Assembly: GCF_000308595.1 (NCBI RefSeq)
Contig: NZ_BAGA01000072.1
Coordinates: 40,030-104,029, forward strand
DNA: 64,000 bases
Source: Nocardia higoensis NBRC 100133
GTDB lineage: Bacteria; Actinomycetota; Actinomycetes; Mycobacteriales; Mycobacteriaceae
Direction: 5' to 3'
The translations under genes and the position numbers were made by a program. Under the pieces are notes generated by a model. That model was given only the letters and a program-made list of their open reading frames with translations, made no database searches and was not told the DNA's origin. This document shows, piece after piece, positions 16,144 to 25,211 of this stretch (the stretch's first letter is position 1; each line of letters starts with the position of its first letter).

Positions 16144-17733
16144 TCAGTTCACCTGATCCGAGAACTTCTGCCGCAGTTCGCGTTTGAGGATCTTGCCGCT
16201 GGGATTCTTCGGAAGTTCCTCGACGAACACGATGCGCTTGGGCAGCTTGAACCCGGCCAGCCGCGGCCGCAGCCCGTCGACGATGTCCTGCTCGGTGAGT
16301 TCGTGGCCGTCCTGCGCGACGACAACCGCCGTCACCGCCTCGATCCAGGTCGGATGCGGGGTGCCGAAGACGGCGGCCTCGGCGACACCGGCGACGGTGT
16401 AGAGCGCTTCCTCGACCTCCCGGCTGGCGACGTTCTCGCCGCCGGTCTTGATCATGTCCTTCTTGCGGTCGACAACGCTGAGATAGCCGTCCTCGGACAT
16501 GATGCCCAGGTCGCCGGAGTGGAACCAGCCGTTGCGGAAGGCTTCCGCGGTCTTGGCCTCGTCGTCGAGATAGCCGAGCGTCGCGTGTGGGCTGCGATGG
16601 ACGATCTCGCCCAGCTCGCCGGGCGGTAGCGGATTGTCGTCGTCGTCGACGATGATCGTCTCCACGTGCAGAGCCGCGCGGCCCGCCGAACCGGCGCGCT
16701 CGATCTGCTCGTGCGGCCGCAGAATCGTTGCGACCGGCGACATCTCGGTCTGGCCGTAGAAGTTCCACAGCGAGAGCGCGGGCAGCGCGGTGCGAATCTG
16801 TTCGAGCACGGCCACCGGCATCGGCGAGGCGCCGTAGTAGCCCTTGGTCAGCGAGGACAGATCGGTGGACGCGAACTGCGGCGACTGCAGCAGGGCGATC
16901 CACACCGTGGGCGGGGCGAAGAACTTCGTCGCGCGCTCGCGTTCGATCGTGGCCAGCACGGTCGCCGGATCGGGGCCGGGCAGGATGATGCTGGAGGCGC
17001 CGAGGTAGATGTCGGGCAGCAGGAAGCAGTCCATCTGGGCGCAGTGGTAGAGCGGCAGGGCGTGTACCTCGATGTCCTCGCCGGACATGCCGCCGTCGAT
17101 CACCGCGCTCACGTACTGGGTGATCAGCGATTTGCTGGACAGCAGCACGCCTTTGGGGCGCGACTCGGTGCCGCTGGTGTACATCAGGCGGATCGGATCG
17201 TCGTCGCCGACGAGGACCTCGGGTTCCGACTCGTCGGCGTGGGTCTCCCAGGTCTCGTAGGCGATCCACCGATCGTCGGCCGAGTCCGCGCCGCCGATGC
17301 GGACCAGTAGGTCGGGCCGGTGCTCGCCCTGCTCGACCGCGGCGGTCGCCACCTCGAGCAGGCCGTCCTGGACGACGAACGCCTTCGCGCGCGAATGGCG
17401 CAGGATGTAGGCGATCTCCTCGGCGCCGAGCATGAAGTTGACCGGCACGAGCATCGCGCCGATCCGGGCCAGCGCCAGCGTGAGCACGGCGTACTGGCTG
17501 GAATTGCGCGACAGCAGCGCGACCGCGGTGCCCTTGCCGATGCCCTGGTCGATGAGCGCGTGGCCAACCCGGTTGACGATCGAGTCGAACTCGCGGTAGG
17601 TCAGCCGCCGTTCGCCGTCGGCTATCGCCAGCCGCTCGGGGTAGCGCTGGGCGCTGCGTCGCAACAGGTCGCCCACGGTCTGCGAGCGCGCGGTCGCGAT
17701 CGTGCGGGCGAGGGTGGACTCGTGATCGGGCAT
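16144..17733 (-). CDS. AMP-dependent acyl-CoA ligase
   Basis: 529-residue ANL-superfamily enzyme that activates a carboxylic acid to its CoA thioester with ATP. The P-loop YTSGTESRPKG (185-195), the NFYGQTEMSP motif (A5), the hinge SGDLG...VVDRKKDMIKTGGENV, and the catalytic Lys near K514 in NPSGKILKREL are all intact. It resembles medium/long-chain or aromatic acyl-CoA ligases; the specificity is open. ATG 17733 is used because AAAGGAA lies 6 nt upstream; the longer open frame reaching 18414 overlaps the SDR gene in another frame. It may be co-transcribed with the SDR gene 167 nt upstream. Confidence 0.92.
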   Translation of the reverse strand: MPDHESTLARTIATARSQTVGDLLRRSAQRYPERLAIADGERRLTYREFDSIVNRVGHALIDQGIGKGTAVALLSRNSSQYAVLTLALARIGAMLVPVNFMLGAEEIAYILRHSRAKAFVVQDGLLEVATAAVEQGEHRPDLLVRIGGADSADDRWIAYETWETHADESEPEVLVGDDDPIRLMYTSGTESRPKGVLLSSKSLITQYVSAVIDGGMSGEDIEVHALPLYHCAQMDCFLLPDIYLGASSIILPGPDPATVLATIERERATKFFAPPTVWIALLQSPQFASTDLSSLTKGYYGASPMPVAVLEQIRTALPALSLWNFYGQTEMSPVATILRPHEQIERAGSAGRAALHVETIIVDDDDNPLPPGELGEIVHRSPHATLGYLDDEAKTAEAFRNGWFHSGDLGIMSEDGYLSVVDRKKDMIKTGGENVASREVEEALYTVAGVAEAAVFGTPHPTWIEAVTAVVVAQDGHELTEQDIVDGLRPRLAGFKLPKRIVFVEELPKNPSGKILKRELRQKFSDQVN

Positions 17734-17900
17734 CGTGTTCCTTTCGGCCGAGCTCGCCGACGGCGGGAGCGGCACCGGGGTGTCGCGTCGGCCACTGGAC
17801 AGTAGCCCGGCATTTGCGAAGTGTCTCGACCCGGTCCGCGCCGGACGGCGGAGAAGCAGCGGTCCTCCTCCGCCGGACCGGTGCCGCGGCGAAAGGACCG

Positions 17901-18743
17901 TCAGAAGGACATGGGCGGCGCGGGAGCCCGTCGCTCGCTCAGCGTTTCCGCGCGGTGGCTCAGTGCGCCGAGGCCGAACGCCTTGTCGGTGAAGCCCCAG
18001 AACTCGCCCGCGGCGATGTCGGCGAACATGTTCTCCGCGGCATCGACCGGATCCATGCCCGCGGTCTCGCCGAGATTGTGCAGCACCTCGAACATCTGGT
18101 CGGCCGCGGCGTTGCCGCTGGGGGCGGCGGCTTGGGCGTCGACGAAGATCCGGCTGCGCACCGAATACGGCAGCAGCACGGTCACCTGAATGGGTGCGCC
18201 GGTGAGCGCGACTTCCTGGTGCAGGCTCTCGGTGAGCGCGACGATCGCGTGCTTGCTGACGATGTAGGGCGTCTGCAGAGCCTGGGTGAGCACACCGCCG
18301 ACCGAGGACATATTGGCCACCGTCGCGGGCGTGCCCGCCGCGATCATCTTGGGCAGGAAAGCCCTGATGCCATGGAACACGCCGTCCACGTTCACGTTCA
18401 TCACATGACGCCACCGCTGCACCGGTATCTCCCAGAGCACCCCCGCGGTCTCCAGCCCCGCGTTGTTGATCAGCAGCTCCACGCTGCCATACCGCTCGTA
18501 GACGTCGGTGGCGAGCTTCTCGAAGGCCTCGGCATCGGTGACGTCGAGTACCTGCGCCTCGGCCTTCAACCCCTGCGCGAGGATGTCGTCGGCGACCGTG
18601 CGGGCCCGCTCGGCATCGACATCGGTGACCACGACCTGCATCCCGATGGCGGCCGCGTACCGCGCGAGCCCCTCGCCGATACCCGAACCCGCGCCGGTGA
18701 TGACGGCGGTGCCGCCGGCGAAGCGTTCCTGTGCCGCGCTCAT
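17901..18743 (-). CDS. Short-chain dehydrogenase/reductase
   Basis: 280-residue classical SDR. NAD(P)-binding TGAGSGIG (16-23), Asp41 after beta-2 suggesting NAD preference, NNAG (93-96), and the catalytic Ser146/147-Tyr160-Lys164 set (YIVSK) are present. The C-terminal extension after residue 230 (GEFWGFTDKAFGLGALSHRAE) is longer than usual. It lies directly upstream of an acyl-CoA ligase on the same strand, so the two may act in one acyl or aromatic catabolic route; the substrate is unknown. Confidence 0.9.
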   Translation of the reverse strand: MSAAQERFAGGTAVITGAGSGIGEGLARYAAAIGMQVVVTDVDAERARTVADDILAQGLKAEAQVLDVTDAEAFEKLATDVYERYGSVELLINNAGLETAGVLWEIPVQRWRHVMNVNVDGVFHGIRAFLPKMIAAGTPATVANMSSVGGVLTQALQTPYIVSKHAIVALTESLHQEVALTGAPIQVTVLLPYSVRSRIFVDAQAAAPSGNAAADQMFEVLHNLGETAGMDPVDAAENMFADIAAGEFWGFTDKAFGLGALSHRAETLSERRAPAPPMSF

Positions 18744-18928
18744 CCGGCGCTCTCGATGCGGCTCATGCGGATGATGTTATGGGACAACATGACTCGGTCC
18801 TTTCGAGCTGACTGTTCGGTTGTTCTCGTTCGACTACCGAAAGATCATCTCGCTCCGGCCGGTTCCGCGCAGCCCGGATGGCCGCGGCAGCCGAAATGCC
18901 GGTGCCTCGACGGCTCTCACCAGCCCCC

Positions 18929-19453
18929 TCACAAGCCCGCACCGGTGGTCGACCCGGGCCGGTAGATCATCAACACGACCACGATCGCCCAGAGCAGATT
19001 GAACATTCCGGTGGACATGCCCAGCCGCGCGGTGAGTCGTTCCAGCGGCGTGGCATCGTCGGCGCGTGAGCGCGTCCGCGGCGCCGCAACGGGCACGCCG
19101 ACCGCGCTCGGCGCCTGGATCCGGGCCAGCGCCGACTCCTGGGCGGGCAGGATCACCCCCATGAGCAACACGGCGGCAGCGGCGGTGAGGATCATCGACA
19201 CCAGCAGCCAGGCATCGCCGAGCACGCCGAGGCTCGCCCCGGTGGCGAACCCGAACACCGGAACGAAGACTCCGACGACCGCGTAGACGCGGGTGATCCG
19301 GTGCAGCACAGCGACGATGGCGGCCTTACGGGGCTCGTCGGGGTCCCGATGCGCCGCGCGGACGGCGGGCGGATACATGCTGGCCGCGACGGCGACCGGG
19401 CCGATGGCCAGAATCGCGGCCAGAACATGGACCGACAGCAGGAATCCGGTCAT
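18929..19453 (-). CDS. DUF2269-type integral membrane protein
   Basis: 174 residues with four hydrophobic helices (about 3-25, 53-75, 80-102, 148-165) and a polar Arg/Thr loop between the third and fourth. The N-terminal LLSVHVLAAILAIGP with its helix histidine is typical of DUF2269 and related predicted membrane proteins. No function is known. Its start overlaps the stop of the upstream 105-residue gene by 4 nt (ATGA), so the two are co-translated. Confidence 0.8.
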   Translation of the reverse strand: MTGFLLSVHVLAAILAIGPVAVAASMYPPAVRAAHRDPDEPRKAAIVAVLHRITRVYAVVGVFVPVFGFATGASLGVLGDAWLLVSMILTAAAAVLLMGVILPAQESALARIQAPSAVGVPVAAPRTRSRADDATPLERLTARLGMSTGMFNLLWAIVVVLMIYRPGSTTGAGL

Positions 19454-19767
19454 GCGCCGATCCGTTCGCCGGTGACCTTGCTGCGCGGCAGACGGCCCGC
19501 GCGGGAGTGCCCGGTCAGGGTGTCGCCGGTGACGGTGACATCGAATTCGAGGTTCGAGCGCAGCGGTTCGGTGATGCTCTGCCGCCAGGTGACGCGCTCA
19601 CCGTCGGGGCCGGGTTCGCAGACGATGTCGTGCAGCACGACGTGTTCGCCTGCGCGGCTCGCGGTTCCGCTGATCCCGGTGGAGGTGTCGGTGAAGTCGT
19701 AATCGGCTTCGATGGTGCCTATCGGAGTCTTCATCCGTAGCCGCCATGCGCCGGTGATGCTACTCAT
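19450..19767 (-). CDS. Small protein of unknown function, lipocalin-like start
   Basis: 105 residues, no signal peptide and no transmembrane helix. The N-terminal ITGAWRLRMKTPIG resembles the GxW motif of lipocalin-like beta-barrels, and the rest is rich in beta-prone Thr/Val/Asp. It overlaps the DUF2269 gene by 4 nt and follows the DJ-1-type gene by 39 nt, so all three probably form one leftward operon starting at 20475. I do not recognise a family. Confidence 0.65.
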   Translation of the reverse strand: MSSITGAWRLRMKTPIGTIEADYDFTDTSTGISGTASRAGEHVVLHDIVCEPGPDGERVTWRQSITEPLRSNLEFDVTVTGDTLTGHSRAGRLPRSKVTGERIGA

Positions 19768-19806
19768 CTCTGTGCCTTCGGGTCGTGGCTTTCGGGTGGT
19801 GGTCGG

Positions 19807-20475
19807 TCAGGCCGCGGCGGGGGAGCGGCCGGTGTTCTTCCAGGTGGTTCCGCGCCGCTCGTACTCGAACAACTCCTCGACGGCGTGGGCGATTCGCGGC
19901 CCGAAGTCGCGTTCCAGCAGGTACAGGCCCAGGTCGAGACCCGAGGTGACCCCGCCCGCGGAGACCAGATCGCCGTCGTCGACGACGCGCGCCCGCACCG
20001 CGGTGGCACCGGTGGCGTCGAGCATGTCGATGCCGAGGACGTGGGTGGTCGCGGTGCGGCCATCCAGCAGGCCTGCCATGGCGAGTGCCAGGGAGCCGCC
20101 GCAGATCGTCGCGAGGGTGATCGCCGGGTTGTCCAGGCAGCCGCGCAGGAGCGGCATGGCCTCGGTGGCGGCGAATCGGGCGAGCAGTACCGGGACGGTG
20201 ACGTCGCCGGCGTCGGGATCGCCGTCGACGGGACCGGACGCACCGGGGACCAGGACATAGCCCGGGGTCGTCGAATCCAAGGTTCCGGTGGCACGCAAAG
20301 TGATTCCCGGCGTGCCGGAGACGACCTCCCTCGGGCCTTCGGCGGTGACGTACTCGAGGTCGAGCGCCGTCGCGCCGAGGACGTCCCGGCCCGCTGTCAG
20401 TACTTCGTGGGGCGCGATGATGTCGAGCGGATCGAAGCCGTCGAACAGGACGAATTGCGCACGCGGTTGTGGCAT
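19807..20475 (-). CDS. DJ-1/PfpI-family protein
   Basis: 222-residue protein of the class-I glutamine amidotransferase-like (DJ-1/PfpI) fold. The nucleophile-elbow cysteine is in ATICGGSLAL, followed by the usual AGLLDGRTATTH stretch. No HTH is fused, unlike its divergent neighbour. The length suits an isonitrile-hydratase-like or ThiJ-type enzyme; the activity is unknown. ATG 20475 is chosen for AAGGAAGG 6 nt upstream; the longer open frame to 20685 covers the promoter region. First gene of a probable three-gene operon. Confidence 0.87.
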   Translation of the reverse strand: MPQPRAQFVLFDGFDPLDIIAPHEVLTAGRDVLGATALDLEYVTAEGPREVVSGTPGITLRATGTLDSTTPGYVLVPGASGPVDGDPDAGDVTVPVLLARFAATEAMPLLRGCLDNPAITLATICGGSLALAMAGLLDGRTATTHVLGIDMLDATGATAVRARVVDDGDLVSAGGVTSGLDLGLYLLERDFGPRIAHAVEELFEYERRGTTWKNTGRSPAAA

Positions 20476-20629
20476 GAAGATCCTTCCTTGGGGGCGTGCT
20501 CCCATGATCGACCGCGGCGCAGTCGCGACATCAGTGGCGATCCGGTCATAGAACATCTGAATCCGGCCACATGGGCGATGTGTACCGCGTCGACCTTCCC
20601 GGCCGGGCTCTCCGGCGTACGGTCGACAG

Positions 20630-21574
20630 ATGTACACCGTGGCTGTGCTCCTGCTCGACGATGCGATCGCCTTCGATCTGGCCACACCTATCGAAGTGTT
20701 CGGGCGCGTGCGGCTGCCGGACGGGCGTGCGGGCTACCGCGTCGTCGTCGCCGGGCCGCAGCGGGAGATCAGCGCGGGCCCGCTGCGCATCACCGTCGAC
20801 GCGGGTCTCGATGTCGCGGAACGAGCCGACCTGATCGTCGTCCCAGGTCTCGAGGACCCCGCCCGGCCCACCTCGCCCGAGGTACTCGACACCCTCCGCG
20901 CCGCGGTCGCCCGGGGTTCCCGTGTCGCCTCCATCTGCGTGGGCGCATTCGTCCTGGCCGAGGCGGGGCTGCTCGACGGCAAGGATGCGACCACCCACTG
21001 GCTCGCCGCCCACGACCTCGCCCGCCGCTATCCGGCCGCACGCGTCGACCCGGACGTCCTCTACACCGACAACGGTCAGATCCTCACCTCCGCGGGCGCG
21101 GCTGCCGGGTTGGACCTGTGCCTGCACATCATCGGCAAGGACTACGGCGTCGCGGTCGCCGCCGACACCGCCCGGCTCTCGGTGACGCCGTTACAGCGCA
21201 CCGGTGGCCAGTCGCAGTACATCCTGCGCAACCGCCCGCTTTTCCGCACCGCCACCCTCGAACACGTCCTCGCTTGGATCGAGCACAACGCCCACCGCAG
21301 TCTCACCCTGACCGAGATCGCCACCGCCGCCGAGATGAGCGTACGCACCCTCACCCGCCGGTTCGCGGATGAGACCGGCCAGAGCCCCATCCAATGGGTG
21401 GTGGGCGTGCGGATCCGGCACGCCCAGGAACTACTGGAGACCACCGATTACACCGTCGACCGCATCGCCGGGCAGGTCGGGTTCTCCACGCCGAGCAACT
21501 TCCGGACCCAATTCGTCCAGACTGTCGGCGTCACGCCGGGTGCGTATCGAAAAACGTTCCGCCCCTTGCCCTGA
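20630..21574 (+). CDS. GlxA-family AraC-type regulator with DJ-1 domain
   Basis: 314-residue regulator. The N-terminal DJ-1/PfpI domain (about 1-195) has the elbow cysteine in ASICVGAFVLAEAGLLDG, and the C-terminal AraC domain (about 210-312) has two HTH motifs, TEIATAAEMSVRTLTRRF and a second ending VGFSTPSNFRTQF. It is divergent from another DJ-1 gene across 154 nt, the likely target. The intergenic region contains a short CACAT-N5-ATGTG repeat at 20568-20582. The ligand is unknown. Confidence 0.92.
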   Translation: MYTVAVLLLDDAIAFDLATPIEVFGRVRLPDGRAGYRVVVAGPQREISAGPLRITVDAGLDVAERADLIVVPGLEDPARPTSPEVLDTLRAAVARGSRVASICVGAFVLAEAGLLDGKDATTHWLAAHDLARRYPAARVDPDVLYTDNGQILTSAGAAAGLDLCLHIIGKDYGVAVAADTARLSVTPLQRTGGQSQYILRNRPLFRTATLEHVLAWIEHNAHRSLTLTEIATAAEMSVRTLTRRFADETGQSPIQWVVGVRIRHAQELLETTDYTVDRIAGQVGFSTPSNFRTQFVQTVGVTPGAYRKTFRPLP

Positions 21575-21599
21575 ATGCGCCGAAGGCGCTCCGGGTGGC

Positions 21600-22406
21600 T
21601 CACATGTGCGAGCCGCCGTCGACCCGTACCTCGGTGCCGGTGACGAAGAAGGCGTCGGGCGAGCCGAGCATCGCGACGACCGCGGCCACCGCTTCCGGTC
21701 CCGCGAAGATCGCTCCGCCGTCGAGCGGCAGTGCCGGAAGGACTTTGCCGAACAACGAGAAGTCCGCGTCGGCGGGCAGGCCGGGGCCGACGCTCTGCTT
21801 GGACTCGCCGGTTCCGTCGGTCATACCCGAGGAGATCGATCCCGGCTGCACGGAATTGAATCGGATGCCCTGCTTGGCGAATTCCGAGGCCAGGGCGTGC
21901 GTCATCGCCTGAACACCGGCCTTGGACGCGGCATAGGCGGACATGTAGGGATGGGCGAAGGCCGCCGAGGTGGAACTGAAATTCACCACGGCGGGCTTCG
22001 TGCCCTCGCGCAGGGCCGGGATGGACTCGCGGATGACCAGGAAGGTGCCGACGAGATTGACCCGCAGCACACGCTCGAAATCGGCCAGCGTGGTCTTCTC
22101 CAGGTGCTCCGAGCGCAGGATGCCCGCCGCGTTGACCAGCGTGTCCAATCCACCGAGGTGCTGGACGGCCTCGGCGACCCCGGTACGCACCGACTCTTCC
22201 TCGGCGACATCCACTGTCACGGTGCCCAGCCGCCCGGCGTCGGAGCCGGCCTTGGCGAGGGTGTCCTTCAAGCCGGCGTCGCTGATATCGGCGGCGACCA
22301 CCCGGCCGCCCTCCCGCAGTATGCGCAGGACGGTGGCCTGGCCGATACCGGAGCCGCCGCCGGTGACGAGGACGCGACGGCCTTCATAGCGCTGGAGGTC
22401 GGGCAT
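21600..22406 (-). CDS. Short-chain dehydrogenase/reductase (FabG-like)
   Basis: 268-residue classical SDR. Cofactor motif TGGGSGIG (15-22), Asp40, NAAG (92-95) and the catalytic Ser144/145, Tyr158 and Lys162 (YAASK) are present, and it ends in the standard TGTEVRVDGGSHM. This C-terminus and length suit an alcohol or 3-oxoacyl reductase. The ATG 22406 has AGGAG 8 nt upstream. It converges on the AraC gene with a 25-nt gap. Specificity unknown. Confidence 0.91.
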   Translation of the reverse strand: MPDLQRYEGRRVLVTGGGSGIGQATVLRILREGGRVVAADISDAGLKDTLAKAGSDAGRLGTVTVDVAEEESVRTGVAEAVQHLGGLDTLVNAAGILRSEHLEKTTLADFERVLRVNLVGTFLVIRESIPALREGTKPAVVNFSSTSAAFAHPYMSAYAASKAGVQAMTHALASEFAKQGIRFNSVQPGSISSGMTDGTGESKQSVGPGLPADADFSLFGKVLPALPLDGGAIFAGPEAVAAVVAMLGSPDAFFVTGTEVRVDGGSHM

Positions 22407-22514
22407 GTGTTGCTCCTGTTCTCGAAAACCGAAGCCTAATTCGGCCTCGGCCATCCCGGGCGGTCTTTCTCGGGGCGCTTCGAGACGAGCCGAATTTCGC
22501 CGGAGCGGCGTAGG

Positions 22515-23750
22515 TCAGGACGACGGCATGGTCACAGGATCCGATGCGGACCTTTCCCGGCTGCTGAGCGCGGGAAACGCTTGCTCGTGCCCGGCGGCGA
22601 CGATCGCCAGACCCACGGCGACGAATATCGTGGCGGCCGCCGGGATCGCGCGCGGACCGATCCCGGCCAGAACCAGCCCACCGAGCAGGCCGCCCAGCGC
22701 CATGGCCGCGTTCCACAAGGTGACGAGCACGGCTTGCGCGGTGTCCGCCGCCGCGAGGCTGTGCGCGGATGCGGCTTTCGCCCCCGCGGTCTGCAGCAAG
22801 GTCGGAACGCCGCCCCATCCGAGTCCCCATACCCCGGCGGCGAGCCAGATCAGCGATACCGGAGGGGCTGTCGCGAGGGCGGCGCCCGCGATGATGAACA
22901 GGACGGAGGAGGCCAGTGTGAGCATTCTCAGGTGGGTGTCGATGTAGCGACCGGTCGACCAGATGGCGACCAGGCTCGCAGCGCCGAAGACGAGCAGGAT
23001 CAGGTCGGTGGAAGAACCCAGCCGTGCGGCTGCGAGGTAAGGGGCGATGTAGGCGTAAAGGACCGTGTGCCCCAGCACGAAGACCAGCACCACCGCCATG
23101 ACGGCCGCGACGCCGGGAGTGGTCATCGCGGTCCTGGCGGAGACGGATCGCGGTGCTTGCGTATCGGATTCGTCGGCGACATCGGGTACGCCGAACGCGA
23201 TCCAGGCGATCACGCCGAGTGTGAGGACGGTGATGGCGGCGAACGGGACCCGCCAGTCGGCGAATTGGCCGATGAACGTTCCGGCGGGAACCCCGAGTGA
23301 CAGCGCGACGGGAATGCCGATCATGGCGATGGCGATGGCGCGACCCTCGGATCCGGCGGACGCGAGGCGGCGGGCGTAGCCGGCGAGGACGGCCCAGGCG
23401 AGTCCGGCCGCGATCCCGGCGACGACCCGGGCTGCGAGGGTGATCGGGTAGACCGGAGAGGCGGCCGTCACCGTATTGGCAGCGGCGAAGATGGCCATCG
23501 CCCACAGGAGTACGGCTTTGCGCGGCATGCGGGCGGTGGCCTTGGCCAGGGGGATGGCGGTGAGCGCGGTGCCGGCGGCGTAGACGCTCACGGTCTGCCC
23601 CGCGGCGGAGTCGGAGACGCCCAAACTTTCGGACATGCCCGGAAGCAGCCCCGCGGGAAGCGTTTCGGTGAGACTGGTGATGAAGACGGCGGTGGCCAGG
23701 GCGAGCAACGGCACCCATGGCAGGCCGGTCCGTGTGGTCGGGGAGGTCAT
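22515..23750 (-). CDS. MFS transporter, probable drug or metabolite exporter
   Basis: 411-residue major facilitator with 12 predicted helices. The N-terminal TSLTETLPAGLLPGMSESLG is typical of the DHA1 group (sugar/arabinose and drug effluxers), and the loop motif A is degenerate (AKATARMPRKAVLL). ATG 23750 is preferred over TTG 23765. It is divergent from a MerR regulator with a perfect 22-nt dyad between them, so it is very probably MerR-controlled efflux. The substrate is unknown. Confidence 0.9.
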   Translation of the reverse strand: MTSPTTRTGLPWVPLLALATAVFITSLTETLPAGLLPGMSESLGVSDSAAGQTVSVYAAGTALTAIPLAKATARMPRKAVLLWAMAIFAAANTVTAASPVYPITLAARVVAGIAAGLAWAVLAGYARRLASAGSEGRAIAIAMIGIPVALSLGVPAGTFIGQFADWRVPFAAITVLTLGVIAWIAFGVPDVADESDTQAPRSVSARTAMTTPGVAAVMAVVLVFVLGHTVLYAYIAPYLAAARLGSSTDLILLVFGAASLVAIWSTGRYIDTHLRMLTLASSVLFIIAGAALATAPPVSLIWLAAGVWGLGWGGVPTLLQTAGAKAASAHSLAAADTAQAVLVTLWNAAMALGGLLGGLVLAGIGPRAIPAAATIFVAVGLAIVAAGHEQAFPALSSRERSASDPVTMPSS

Positions 23751-23764
23751 GGAGAAAGGGTTCA

Positions 23765-23786
23765 ACCTTCACATCTATGTGAAGGT
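23765..23786. promoter_or_regulatory. MerR-type operator between exporter and merR gene
   Basis: ACCTTCACAT-CT-ATGTGAAGGT is a perfect 10-bp dyad. On the minus strand a TTGACC -35 (23784-23789) overlaps one arm, and a 19-bp spacer leads to a weak -10 (TGAACC), the long spacer typical of promoters untwisted by MerR proteins. Confidence 0.75.
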
Positions 23787-23818
23787 CAAGTCGGCGTTCC
23801 GCGGCTAGGTTGGGAACC

Positions 23819-24205
23819 ATGCGGATTGGTGAGCTGGCTCAGCGGACGGGCACGTCACGCAGGCTCCTGAGGTACTACGAAGAGCAGGGGATAATCGTCC
23901 CCGATCGCGCGTCGAACGGTTACCGGGACTACGACCCCCGCTACGTGGACAGGGTTCGGCAGATTCGTGGTCTGCTGGACGCAGGGCTGCCCATCCGGAT
24001 CATCAAGCAGATTCTTCCCTGTCTGGACAAGCCGCGGTCGATCCATTTCCCCGATGCCACACCGGAAATGCTGGCCTTACTGCGCACGGAACGCGACAAG
24101 CTCTCCGAGCGGATCGCGGTGCTCATTCGCAACCGCGACGCCATGTCCGAATACCTGGACGAGGTCGAACGGCGCAAGGCTCCGGTGATCGCCGAGGGGG
24201 GCTGA
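23819..24205 (+). CDS. MerR-family transcriptional regulator
   Basis: 128-residue MerR protein. The N-terminal winged HTH is RIGELAQRTGTSRRLLRYYEEQGII with the second part YDPRYVDRVRQIRGLL, and a C-terminal dimerisation coiled coil follows (LALLRTERDKLSERIAVLIRNRD). There is no conserved effector cysteine cluster; the single cysteine (LPCLD) does not make a metal site, so it is a small-molecule or drug sensor type. ATG 23819 is only 7 nt after TAGGTT, which could be a -10 box, so the mRNA may be leaderless. Confidence 0.92.
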   Translation: MRIGELAQRTGTSRRLLRYYEEQGIIVPDRASNGYRDYDPRYVDRVRQIRGLLDAGLPIRIIKQILPCLDKPRSIHFPDATPEMLALLRTERDKLSERIAVLIRNRDAMSEYLDEVERRKAPVIAEGG

Positions 24206-24245
24206 GCTCCCACCTCGGCGGTTCGGGTGCGAAGGTCGGTCGGCG

Positions 24246-24962
24246 TCAGAAGGTGAATGCGTCGCCGTAGCCGGTGGTCTGGACGGTGCCGCCGTACGTT
24301 TCGGCGCGCACGCTGATGAATGGCATCGCCGAGGCGGGGGAGAGGCAACCGTTGACGTGCAGTGGCGTGCTGGTGTGGGCGAAGACGAAAGGGAAGGTCG
24401 ACTCCGCGTCCAGCGTCGCCGTGCCGACCGGCAAGGCCGTCACGGTTCCCGGCGCGAGGCCGACCGACAGTTCACCGGAAAGCGCTCCCTCGACGCCGAA
24501 AGTCTGCGTGAGGTCGACGCCCGCGCCGAATCCGATCACGACGTCCGGCGGTGCGTCCATATTCAGCGCGAAGTCGATACCGGCATCGGCGCCGATGGTC
24601 GGTGAGACGTCGTAGCCCGCGCCGATTTCCGGCGTGATGGAGATCCCGATGCCGTCGGAGACATCGACAGCGCATCCGACCAGATAGCCGGCGACGACCT
24701 GACCGCTCCGAATCCTCGCCCCCTGCAGTGTCGTCGAGAAGTTCCCGGATACCTTGGCCGCGTGCGAGAACGGCACGCCGAGTGCGGTATCTCCCGCCAG
24801 CAGCCAGTTGTTCGAGTCCACCGACGCGACCAGCCGAAGCCCGCCCGCGTTCACCTCCCCCGGGAACGGAGTGGCCGAGGAGACAGCGGTGCCGAACAGT
24901 CCGGTAGAGGCCAGCGTGAGTGTGGTGATCGCGGCCAGAAATGACGCGTGCGTGCGATTCAT
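24246..24962 (-). CDS. MspA-family outer-membrane porin
   Basis: 238 residues with a signal peptide ending near SSATP. The mature part matches MspA: DSNNWLLAGDTALGVPF, the transmembrane beta-hairpin region, a central glycine-rich GAGYDVSPTIGADAGIDF, and the C-terminal ISVRAETYGGTVQTTGYG. MspA-type octameric porins give hydrophilic nutrients passage through the mycolic-acid outer membrane, so this gene is a good marker of a mycolate-bearing host. ATG 24962 with GGAG upstream is preferred over the longer frame to 25049. Two cysteines (VGCAV, NGCLS) may form a disulfide. Confidence 0.9.
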   Translation of the reverse strand: MNRTHASFLAAITTLTLASTGLFGTAVSSATPFPGEVNAGGLRLVASVDSNNWLLAGDTALGVPFSHAAKVSGNFSTTLQGARIRSGQVVAGYLVGCAVDVSDGIGISITPEIGAGYDVSPTIGADAGIDFALNMDAPPDVVIGFGAGVDLTQTFGVEGALSGELSVGLAPGTVTALPVGTATLDAESTFPFVFAHTSTPLHVNGCLSPASAMPFISVRAETYGGTVQTTGYGDAFTF

Positions 24963-25211
24963 CGGGCTCCAGTCGAGTCGGGATCGAACGGAAAGCTTTC
25001 GGATGCGCTCGGCGCGCCGTTGCGCGTATCCGTGAGGTGAGCGCGACACCCCGGCCGGTGAGAACGCACACCGGTCGTGCTCATCCAGCCATACCGTGCG
25101 CCACCGCGCCTCACCCGAAACGGGTGAGATCGCGGCGAATCAGCCTGCGCGGTCGCTCAGCCGGTCGGTCACCAGCGTGCTCGGCGAAGGTCGAGGGGCG
25201 TGGATTCGGGT

